A stretch of DNA of 59,109 nt. It comes from Lingula anatina. Lineage: Eukaryota > Brachiopoda > Lingulata > Lingulida > Lingulidae. The position numbers were made by a program, and so were the translations under genes. The DNA lies in contig NW_019774624.1 of assembly GCF_001039355.2 (NCBI RefSeq), positions 288,206 through 347,314 of the forward strand, written 5' to 3'. The notes beneath the pieces are model-generated. The model was not told the DNA's origin and ran no database searches. It was given only the letters and a program-made list of their open reading frames with translations. This document shows positions 44,997 through 56,200 of this stretch, one piece after another (positions within the stretch are counted from its first letter, which is position 1; the number at the start of each line of letters is the position of its first letter).

Positions 44997-45837
44997 GACA
45001 TTGGCATTTAGCATGGGGCCATTGTTTTAAATGTCACTAAGCACAAAAATCAATGTGGTTATGGTCATTTATACCAACAGAACACCATTATTTAAAAACA
45101 GCAGTATTATGAAGCCACTGTAGTATTCTGATTTAAGGCAGTTGATTCATGACACCAATTTTTTCCAACAGCATTAATTTAGTAGATAGAAGATAAGTAG
45201 GAACAAAGTAGATCATTATTATGAGCAGTCAGGTGGGTCTTAAGAGTTAATACCTAACAGATTAGATAAAAAGAAGTATCTTATAAAACATAAGCTCTGA
45301 TTTTTAACTAACAATCAATCATTTGGTAAGTGTTTTGAGTGATAATTCATTCCCAATCATGGAGGCCACCTTGATAAAGTGTTTTTTTTGCCTCTGCCTT
45401 AAATTGCAAAGTTTATATTTTATGGAGCTAGACTCTTGGTTGATAAAAAAGTAGATAAACAATTATATATAAGACAATGAAAATGAATATTTATTTTGTT
45501 TTTAACATCGATTCCTGTCTTACACTTAATGTTGCTATGGTAACCATGTTTTAATGTTATCTAAAGCTGTGATGTAAATTATTTTTTCATGAACCAGATG
45601 TTTGAAGGTTATTTTTTTATGGAATGCAATCTAACATGTTCATTATATATAATCCGATGAAATTATGTATCCTCATCTGTTGCAAAATTTAAATGAATTT
45701 AGACTATATACTTACAAATAAAATTTTTACAATTTGGAAGATTCCATTTATTTTCTTGATTCTAGCCAACAGTCATAATAAAAATTTCACTTTGCGCTGT
45801 CTTTACACTGTCAGAATTTAAAGCTAAATTACCAAAA

Positions 45838-45876
<39 letters not shown>

Positions 45877-47464
45877 AATTAAGAAAATTACAGCAACAGA
45901 ATATCTTCAAAAACTAGTGGAATGTAACAATGGAAACTTTTTATTCACATAAAAAAGTAACAGAAATTTTGTTTTTCATTTGTACCAGCAGTATCAGAAA
46001 TTTAATCTACCATCAAAACAAATCTTGAGTTTTAAAACTTTTAATAACATCTATACTAATCATTTGCATAATAGATATGAATGTGAACTAGAAACATTCA
46101 CTAGCAGTATATGTATACCATACCATAAGATTAGAAGTGGTCTGAAAATGAGAATGTTTTGTTTTGCCAGCATTCACCCAAAAAGGTGTGTTGGGATGTG
46201 GGGAATTACCAGATCTCTATACCGGGGTCTTGTATTATAGCAGTAATGTTAAATAGCATAAGGCCTGAGGAAGGCCAATGTTTTTTCAGCTAACAAAACA
46301 AATTTTCAGTTCAAAAGCCTCACTGCTTAAATAAGTGAATGAATGGTACATTACAATGATATGGGTGAAATTGTAAAAACTGAAAACCCTGAAAACTAGC
46401 TTGCAATTTCTCATTGCATTAAGCACATGTGGGGAAAAAAAAACATCAAAATGAAAGTGCAAGTCCTGAAATCGGTCACAGTCCTGAAAATTAAAATATG
46501 CAAGGAGTCATATTTTATCACAAATGAAAACAGTACTTGACATCAGTAACTATACAATGACCCATTATTATTTTCTACAGCATGGACTAACACATCAATA
46601 TGTCATACACTTTACTTGTATTGCTTATATAAAAATATGAAATATTTATTTTTAAAAAATCAGTAAACATGTCAGACCAATTCCACAAGGGGGTTCTTAG
46701 TCTTGGTCAAAACCATTGATGTGAATGAATTTGTGCATTTTTTGCTTAAGGTCAAGACCTGAGCATTAAGATGACATTGAAAACACTGGGGTACATAATA
46801 TGTGTGATGCAGTCTACTTTTGTGGTACATATCAAGAATTGGTAATACATTCTTGTTCATATTTACAACACCTTTTAAGAGTATTTAACAGTTATAAAAG
46901 CATAATTAATACAATGCACACTACACCACAACAGTACTAAACAGTTTTTTTTTCTGAAAATTTTTAATGATATCTGCTCATTAACCAAGGTATACCATAT
47001 TAACCAAGCTGGTTGAGATAATTATGGGTTTCAACCCAGTTTTCAAATTTTAAATATCTATTTTCACTGTCACCATTAAAATTCACCATTCTGCAATCTT
47101 TTTTATGAGGCAGATACAAAAATATTTAAACTTCGAACTGAAAAAAGTTTTTAAAATTGTCTTATGTAAATAGGATATGGAGTACCTTGGTGAAGAAAGA
47201 AAAAGTGTGAAAATTCTCTGGAAAATAATGCACAATGCATGCTTTTGACTGCATTAAGCAGTTGTAGTTATGCATCAAACAAAACCAGCCACTAGCCGAC
47301 AACAAAATATTCCCATGCATATACATAAAAACCTATGGTCCTCATGTTGGATTCAGCAAAATACCTAAAGATTTCTAAGCGGCCTTCTGAAAAAAGTGTT
47401 TGATTTTATTCATCTGTACTTCTGGTTACACTCAATATAACATTGAATGTCAGAAGAAATGCAA

Positions 47465-47607
47465 GGGAAATATTCATAACTTAATGATGGCCTTAATTTT
47501 TTTTTGACAATTTGACAATTTTAAGGAAAAAATGTTTTCTAGTCAAGTAATATACTAATTATATTATACAAATGGACAATTTCTTCTGAAAACAATCATT
47601 GTTACAA
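47465..47607. repeat. 143-bp direct repeat, copy 1 (copy 2 at 55024-55167)
   Basis: From GGGAAATATTCATAACTTAA to AACAATCATTGTTA, with only a few differences from the copy inside a CENP-T intron 7.5 kb away. Confidence 0.85.
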
Positions 47608-48688
47608 AACAAGTTGACCACACCAGTCCCTGTGTTCTTATCCCCTCTTCTGCCTCCTGTAAACAACAAATCCGTGACTTTAAAAAGTTGGTTTTGATGC
47701 TCTCTGCCAAAACTCACCTAAGGGGCTGTTTCATTAAAGGACTTTTGATCAGTCAAAAATTATCATAGCAAACACTGTTTTCAAACTTAGTAAACTAAGT
47801 TGTATGTCATCAAAAATCTTAAGATCACTTTCTTAATCTTTTAGACCTCTTAAATATGCCCCAAGAGCAAACTGTTATAGTCTTGACAATGGTATTACTC
47901 TTAGTCACGACATGAGCCTAGTGAGTTTTACTGTGAACAAATTGTCTGAAAAACTTGTTTGAAAACATCTCTTACACTTATGCTGTAAATCCAACTGACG
48001 TAGTCAGATATCCAAGTTTAGCAGTCTAAGCTAAACCTAAAGAATTGAGAGTATATTGAAAAACAGAATCCTTGACACTTATGTGAGGCATCTTAGCTAA
48101 CCCATTTCTCATGTAATAGCGTTAATTAGGTTTTGGCAATCAAGCAACAGACCAGGGAGGCCATTTCCATAGCTTCTAAGTTCTGTGACAGGAGTGAAAA
48201 ATACTGCTTTGATTTTTTTTCACAATGATGTCAATGGAATGTTTTAACATGTGAAAAATTCAGGAGGATTCAATACTTTTTTCAATAATATAACTATGCT
48301 AAATTTTGCCCTTCCAGTCATTCCTTATAACATTTGAATGACTTGTCAGAATATTCAAACATATACCTGTCTGGGTTCACTTTCCTTAAAAAGTTAACTC
48401 TCATTAAATTCCCTTCTTCTCCCAGAAAAAGTGCTCTAATAAATTCAGGAGTGAAATAAATTCATAAGTAAAACATTTTTCAAACTTCTGAAGCCAAATT
48501 TTACATAAAAAGTACTTCTTGGCTTCATTGCATCTTTCACACCATTACCACCTCTTATATCTTCTATGATATTATTAATAATACAGTAATTACTAAATCT
48601 TTTCAATGGGGGGAAAATTGTGAATTTTACAGATATTGTATTTTTTAAGTTGTAATTTCTTAAAATTAGAACATTTCCATTCAGTGGT

Positions 48689-48742
<54 letters not shown>

Positions 48743-48744
48743 CA

Positions 48745-48946
48745 NNNNNNNNNNNNNNNNNNNNNNNNNNNNNNNNNNNNNNNNNNNNNNNNNNNNNNNN
48801 NNNNNNNNNNNNNNNNNNNNNNNNNNNNNNNNNNNNNNNNNNNNNNNNNNNNNNNNNNNNNNNNNNNNNNNNNNNNNNNNNNNNNNNNNNNNNNNNNNNN
48901 NNNNNNNNNNNNNNNNNNNNNNNNNNNNNNNNNNNNNNNNNNNNNN
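48745..48946. other. Assembly gap (202 N)
   Basis: Follows a 50-base poly-A, which probably caused the gap. Confidence 0.95.
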
Positions 48947-49199
48947 TCTATATGTCTATTCTATGTATTAAAATCACCACAAATGCTATATAGAAATATA
49001 AATTTCCTGATTTCTAAATAATGTATCTAAAAGTTTGATCATTTTCGCCCATTTAAAAAGATCAAGCAGTTACTGTACTTACTGATAATTACACATTAAT
49101 AAAACATTTTAAATGTTCCATTGCTTTCAGATAAAGCATTCAAGTTTTTCATCCACACCCAATCAGATCAGGAGTCTTTAATGTTTCTTATATGTTTTT

Positions 49200-52100
49200 T
49201 CACATATTAGACTGCTGTGCCAGGAATGTTCGTATTCTATGCAGAAGCTCTTTCTTCACATTATCTGGAACCATTGCTGAAAAATAAAATTAATAAATAA
49301 TTAAGAAACCAAAGTAAGCAAAACATACCTCAAAAATGGGTTTAAGAGAGTTATAATGCAATTGTCTGAACAGTCTTGGAATAGGGAGTAACTTAGTGAT
49401 GGGCATAATTTAGTGATTAAAGAAAATTATTGACATACCCATAAAAATTAATTTTCACCTTTTCCTTCCTTAATTATTTTTAAAAGGTCTTATATGCAAT
49501 ACGTGTCTTAAAAAGAATGTCCAATCTAATACAAAGGTTACAGCAATTACAGTCTAGACTGCTTCATTAAAGATTGGCACAAGTTGAAAACACTTGAAAT
49601 GCCTAGCCACTACAGTTGGCAAAAAACCAAAGACCAAGAGAATTTGTTCCACAGACTTATTATCATAATTATTATTTACTATTAAGAAAAATCAACAGCT
49701 TAAGACTCTTTTTTTCTTTGTGAAACAACTTCATGGCTTTAGTACACTAAGACCAACTCCCATCTTTAGATTCTTAGAAATTGTGCACCTCTTAATAATT
49801 CACAAGAGATACAAAAAGACCTGTAACTTACCTCTACCCCTTGGTGTTATTTCAGCAACCAAGTCATCCACAGTGATATGCTCAAGACCTTTCTGTTTGA
49901 CCACATCTAAACAAAACAAAAATATAAGGGCTGGAAAATTTGCAAAGTTCAGTTCATGGTGAAAAGTAGGTCAAAGGTCAATTTCAAGGTCACAGTTAGA
50001 TTACCAGTATATAACTTCCTATTAAAGTTCAATAGTAACTATGGGTGTATCTCTGCCAGTTTTGGAGATATAAGGGCTAGAAAACTTCAAAGTGCAGTTC
50101 ATCATGAAAAGTAGGTCAAAGGTCAATTTCAAGGTCACAGTTAGATTACTTGTATATGACTTCCTATTCAAGTTCAATAGTAACTATGGGTATATCTCTG
50201 CCCTCACTATAACAGGAGAGCTTAGATCTGTGTAGTTTCCAAAAAATAGCACAAACAAATATTTTTTTGCAGAAAATTCCCATTTTTAGAAACTTTTGGC
50301 TTGTTTGATCTTGAAAAAAAGGTCAAAAGTCAAATCCAAGGGCATATTTGGAATCTCCACATATGACTTTCGGTCAGACTTCTGTAGTAATTTTTCCCAT
50401 AATTCCTTTGGTTTGGGAGATATTTAGCCTTGAATTTTCAAAAATTTTGACAAGGGTGCGTTTCAACAAGTGTCACGCCCAGGCCAATGGACAGAGACAA
50501 AAAAACCAGGGTGTTCAAGGTGAGATTATATGTGACCTAAATCCAAGAGATGGGGACACAGGTCCTGGCGGTCTAGGAGGAGAAGTGGTAACAGTGACTT
50601 GTTTCCGGCGCCCGACTGCGGTGCCGCAGGAGCCGGCGGAGCTGTACGAGACGGGTCGGGACTAAAACCATGAGTACCACCAGCGTATACGCTGGTGGTA
50701 CTAATAAAAGGAAGAGAAATGATGCCATGCATAAACCCAGACAGCCATATTTCCTTCCTTATCATAACACAAACAACGATTTTTCTGATCTTTTACATTA
50801 TAACATCTTTAAGTCATTTAGTATTAAATTTAATAAAACCATGAACTACTAGATGAATGAAACCATCCATACCTTTACAATAAGCTTTCAACTGATCTCT
50901 CCATCCACATTCTATGAGCCTTGTTCGCAGTAATTCTTTTAACCTGTAACATGAAGATTGGCACATGGTGAAACCAAGGTTTCCTATGATATTTTGATAA
51001 TTTTATGTTAGCAAGAAGATGGCTGCATATTCAAAGAAGAGCATCCAGAGCCTACACTTCGAAAATATAGATGTGATAAATTGAATAAATAAATAAATGA
51101 ATAAATAAATAGAACTTTAGTTCTCTAGATGGCCAGGCTTGCTCTCATATCAAGCAAAGGGAACATGGCTGTTTATCTAAGGGTAATATAAAAATACTAC
51201 ATTATCACACCAAAACTCCTCTGGGTCCAGTTTCCTAAAAGAGCTATAGCTTGAATAAAAGAAAAAAAAAGGTCTGATATTTCTGCCAGAAAATTGTTCT
51301 TTTTCAGCTCAACATATAAACCCAAAGCAGTCCACTTAACTGAAGTAAGCAGTCTGTGCCATAAGCTTTTCAGCTGTCTGGGTATTTTGGCAACCAGTTT
51401 CCCAAAATCTACTAGTCCGAATTAAGATCCACTGGTCCAGATAAAAAAGATTCAATCAGACTGGACATTTGTTAGTAATGAGTAATAACATAAGTGCAAT
51501 TTATTACACCTTTGAGTACAGTAGTTTGTACTTTGTCCCAATTGTCTGACTAACGCTAACCTGTGCTAATCATATGGCACTCCAGACTTCGATTCCTAGA
51601 TCCTAGTATATCGTAGATACACTAATGATGCAGTTTTCATACCTCCCTTTAAATAGTAGATATAAGATAAGGAGTTAACACAGCCTGTATTTTCAGTCTA
51701 GTAGAATTAAAGTATATGTTTTTATGTAGTAATTCATATAATGTTTAGAACTAGTACATTTTTTTAACATTAGTATAGATACTACAATGTACATCTAGTT
51801 TTTTATGGAAATCATTCTGTGAATTACTTGATGTATTTGTATTTGATCATGTCCAGATGCAGGGTGATTGTTAATAAACTTCTTATTCTGATTCCTAGGA
51901 CTATTATTCCTGTCACACCTTCTGAAACATTGGGCATGTACTGAAAATGTTATACAGGGGCATAATAAGAAAACTGCTACTGGGTCAAAGTAGACTAAAT
52001 TTTTTTTGTTTTAAACTTAATACCAATTTTCTGCCTATAGCAGCCATAAGCCTAGGTTTAAAAAAAGAAACAGATTTTATTTTAGATCTTGAAGAATCTC

Positions 52101-52702
52101 AGGGACCATCAGAACTGAATTCCGTGTTTCCGTGGCATAAGCTCAGACATGTCTGCTATAGCTGTCTTGTGAAACCAGGTGACTAATCCCATGATTAATT
52201 AAATTATAGCATCCCTTACCTCTCTCTCTCCCCAGTCTCTACCAGTTTCTGGCTAATGGATGCCCGCATCTGTGCATCTTTAAGTCTTCTTTCTTGAAGG
52301 CTAAAACAATGAAAATTTAAGAATTGTTATAAATCTCATTACTATCTGTTACGTTGATCACTATCATATTCCAAAACTGAATTACGATTAACATATGACA
52401 ATATGAATATAATCATTTTAATCTGTGAAATCATATATTTTTGTATCTCAGACGTTGTTTAGATCAATTAATGTTGTTCAGAAAGCCATTTATCTGCTTT
52501 CGTTTGTCGTTACCCCCACGCCCGATGGGAATGGGTCCGTTATTTAAACCAAGCATAACGAACTTCTAATTGTTTTTTATGCCAGTAACATAATGGTATA
52601 TGAAAAATAAAACTAACATATCGCACTGAAAGAGGTTTGGTCCTTAAATACTTCTTTAAAAGTAAAGAATTTCGTTAAAATTGGAAGCACTTACTCTGCC
52701 AT
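49200..52702 (-). CDS. ENY2: ENY2, transcription and mRNA export factor
   Basis: Five coding exons are read on the minus strand: 52702-52695 (ATG GCA GA), 52300-52220, 50943-50873, 49906-49832 and 49276-49200 (stop TGA). They total 312 bases, 103 residues, with matching phases and AG/GT borders. The protein reads [61 protein letters not shown] and [19 protein letters not shown]. This is an almost residue-for-residue match to the small helical ENY2/Sus1 family. ENY2 serves in the SAGA histone-deubiquitinating module and in the TREX-2 mRNA export complex in the nucleus. Its length equals the family norm (about 100). It is divergent from CENP-T with a shared upstream region of about 0.5 kb. Confidence 0.97.
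49930..50440. repeat. ~145-bp tandem repeat in the ENY2 intron
   Basis: Two good units share GGTCAAAGGTCAATTTCAAG and AACTATGGGT-TATCTCTGCC (period 145, 49971 against 50116). A third, decayed unit begins near 50321. Confidence 0.75.
50540..50705. other. GC-rich insert with a 30-bp perfect palindrome in the ENY2 intron
   Basis: Base composition changes sharply here (GGCGCCCGACTGCGGTGCCG and following). The segment ends in a palindrome at 50673-50702 with half-site AGTACCACCAGCGTA. Weak open frames exist on both strands, but none looks like a known protein. It is perhaps part of a mobile element. Confidence 0.5.
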
Positions 52703-53219
52703 GGCTCTGACGTCTCTGTATCTCGAAGATGGCGCGGTTTTCAAGATAAACCATCGAAATAATATATTTGTGGCTTGTTATTCGCAAGAATTCCAGTGTT
52801 TGAAGTAACGATAAGAATACTTTGTTGCACTTAATGCAGTGTTCTAAGCAATACATATGTGGTGAACGAATAGGAAACAAATTTACTTATCCAATAGCTT
52901 GTCGTGGAGTCTTCTTTGTTAGGTAAAAAAAGTCTCGAAATACAGCATCAGCTCGATTCGTTCCTTAAATTGGTGAAAATATCTTTCAATGAAAGCTCTA
53001 AATTTGGAAAAAAGCAGAAAAGAATACATTATCCCTCCAATTCTTTACACTTAAAATAACATTTTGAAGATTAGGTCTGTATTTGTTTGCTACGTATAAA
53101 TGTGATACCAAGATGCTTTGTGAACCCCAGAGGAACTAGTCAGAAAAGAAACGGAGCGCCATTTGTGAATATTTACAAACCGCCGCACAGTAAACACACA
53201 GTTATTTATAACTCACAAC
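52703..53219. promoter_or_regulatory. Bidirectional promoter region of ENY2 and CENP-T
   Basis: The two start codons are 517 bases apart on opposite strands, leaving room for only one shared control region plus both 5' leaders. Near each end lies an ATGGCGC core: GAAGATGGCGCGG at 52725-52737 and, inverted, GCGCCAT at 53156-53162, resembling YY1-type sites. No TATA box is evident. The spacing is observed; the promoter function is inferred. Confidence 0.6.
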
Positions 53220-56200
53220 ATGGAAGAAGATACACCAAGATCGTTGATACGGTCTGTCCTGTCAACAAGAGATGTTAGTCAAAGTGTCATGAGGCCGCGT
53301 AAGCAGTCTGGCAAGGGCAGTATGTCTGAGACTGACAATAGGAGGAAATCTCGAGGAGAAAAACGGAAGTCCATGACGTCCAACGACGAGGAAGAAACAC
53401 CAAGAACTTTGGTTTGCATTTAATTTTTGTAATTTTGTAAAGAAATGAAGTAATTTGTTAAAAACGTATTCGACAAGTAAAAGTGTATTTAAAATTGTCT
53501 TGGGAAGGAATATCTTATCTTTGAAGATATAAAAACAGAATTTAACCCACTTATTTATCATTTTACATACATTCTTTATTGTTACAGTTAATAAATACCA
53601 TATTCTTTTATGGCAGATAAATAAGTTCCTGCAAGGTCACCAAACAGTTGTTCAGTCTACAAGGAAAAGGTCAAGGGTCACTTCAGAGAGGACACCAGAA
53701 ACTTGGGCACAACAGAAGGCTTCTACTAGCAATGCAAGACGACGTGTCTCCTCTGTACCAGATTTACGCAGAAGGTCAATTACAAATCGGATGCGCCAAA
53801 CACCAGGAAAGGACTCAACACCAAGAACAACTATTCGTGACTTTCTTGAAAATGGTACACTTGTAGTTGATTTTTATTTACTGCATGTACTAGTACAGCA
53901 GTGCTTATTTCAAATCAAGTATGACAGCACATTCAAGAAGTGACCAAACAAATATTAGACTCAAGATCTCTTTTTTCTCTTTTTTGTTGTTTTTTACTAT
54001 GTGAATCTTGCTACAAAAAAGGACATATATATATAAACTATATGTCTTTTATATTGCCAGAATTCAGTGTCTATTGAGTTTTTGTTGCATTTGTAAAGTA
54101 AATAATGTACAACTTTTTTCTTATATAAAAATCATTTAGAATTTTTTCTTATTAGCACGAATTTGTTTTTCATTTCTGTCTGCAGCATCAGAAGAAACAC
54201 CATTCCATCCTCCAGCAAGGCGGCAGTCACCAAGAAAAACTCCACAAAGTTTGCAGAAACAGATTCAAAGATCAGCCATTAAAAACAGGTATACCTGTAG
54301 AGAAAACTCTTAACATGTCTATTTTGACAAGTAAACACTTAACCTACTAGAAGAGAGGGACAACTATCTAAAGTAATCACTTAAAAAAAAAATTCCAATA
54401 ATGTTTTTGGTTTTCGAGGCAAGGCTTTCCCCAGAGAGCTGTACGGCCGTTATTTGGACTACCATTAGCCTTATAAGACAGCTTACATTTCCAAAGACTG
54501 CTAGACTGCTTCCAAAGATTTTGGGGTGGTTGGTTTGGTTTACTTGGGTTGGGCTTCCTGTAAATCGATGACCAAATTACATATTCACAGTATGGAATCC
54601 CTGTACCCTAAATGCTGAGGAAACCCCTGTGTCAAAGCAGTGTTAAGTTTTGACCTTTTTTTCAACTTAATTTATCTTTTCTCTCTGAAAGATCCAGGCT
54701 TAGTGAGAGTGATCATGGTCAGTCAGATGTGGTTCCTTCTTTGAGGCACACTCCAAATATTTCCCGAAAAAAGAAACGCCAGATTTCCCTGGATGCTTTT
54801 GCTGCAGGAGTACAGACACTATCACAAAGAGAAAACAGTGGTAGGTTTTAGAAAATTAATACTTATTTTTTTAAATTTCAAGTTTGATGTGATCAACATT
54901 TAAAAAAAGTTACCTATAAGAACACTAGATGCTTTAAAAAAAAATATTATCTAATATATCTAATATTTAATTGTTTCTTGAAACCTACTATTAAGTGAAA
55001 TTTTTAACTTTTTTCTGACTTTAGGGAAATATTCATAACTTAATGATGGCCTTAATTTCTTTTTTGACAATTTGACAATTTTAAGGAAAAAATGTTTTCT
55101 AGTCAAGTAATATACTAATTATATTATACAAATGGACAATTGCTTCTGAAAACAATCATTGTTATAAACAATCATTCTTACTTCTTTTTTTCTTTGACAC
55201 AAAAGATGAAGAAATCTCTGATTCAGCTTTAGGAAGTATTCAGGAAGAGGAAGAAGAGGAAGAGCATGAAGTAATTGATCTTCAGAATTATGATATTGTA
55301 GCTTTAAAAAAAATTGAAACTGTTTGTAGGATATTGTTTGCTTTAAAATTTTCTAATTTTTCTTGTCTTCATGTTTTAAAGATGTGTTCCCTCCAGTATT
55401 AATAGTGAAATTCCATTAAAATGTTACAAAACAAGGCAACAATGCAACCATTCATTTGACTAAAGCTTTTTTGCAAAATCTCAAGTAAAAAAAGTGAATA
55501 TATACTTGGTATTTTTAAAGGTCTGATCTTTTGTTATATCTCTGAATTATTCTGTTCCAGGCAATGTACAGAGATCGGCTCATGGACAATAATAAAAATG
55601 ATAATGATGCTGATGACATTGATAAATTTAAATCTAACCAAAGGAAACGCACTCCAAAATCTAAACTATCCAGGAGTCTGGGTGGCAGGGACAGAATTCA
55701 TGATTTAGGTGAAAAGATTGTTGAGGAGGAGGATGGAAATGAGGATCAAGAAGAAAATGAGGAAGATGTTGATGAGGAGCAAGAGATAGATGAAAACGAG
55801 GTTGATGAACAAATTGAGGTAGCAAGTGTTGATGGGGAGCAAGAGGATGGAAGCAAAGATGATAAACAAATTGAGGAAGCAGATGTTGAGGAGCAAGAGG
55901 AGGATGAAAATGAGGATGGTGGACAAAATGAAGAAGAAGGTGTTGAAGAGAGAGAAGCTGAAGAGGATGGAGTATTAACTGATGATGATGAAGATGAAAA
56001 TGAGGGAGATGCAAGTAAAAGATCAAGACAGGAAAATGAACAAGATGATTATGATGAAGAAGAACAAGATGAAGAGAGTGAAAATGAGGAGCAAGAAACA
56101 TCATATAGGTATTCTTCAACATTTGAATTTTAATTCAGAGCATATAATCTTGTATGATAGTCAGGTTTTTGTTCATTTCTTTGTATCAATAGTTTTCTTT

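Larger units (their letters stand above)
45000..49199. other. Intergenic, no gene seen; contains an assembly gap
   Basis: AT-rich DNA with a poly-A signal candidate (AATAAA near 45717) for GSTO, an (AAAT)n tract at 45835-45876 and the repeat at 47465-47607. A 50-base poly-A (48692-48741) and a gap of Ns (48745-48946) follow. The right end may include the ENY2 3' untranslated region. A small gene inside the gap cannot be excluded. Confidence 0.5.

Noticed and set aside
44796-45011. Small plus-strand frame after GSTO
   Set aside because: It lies across a MITE with inverted ends and has no protein-like features.
48636-48971. Open frame through the poly-A and gap
   Set aside because: It consists of Lys codons and Ns only.
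55661-56122. Long minus-strand frame opposite CENP-T exon 6
   Set aside because: It is the complement of a GAA/GAT-rich acidic exon, giving a His/Leu/Pro-biased shadow.
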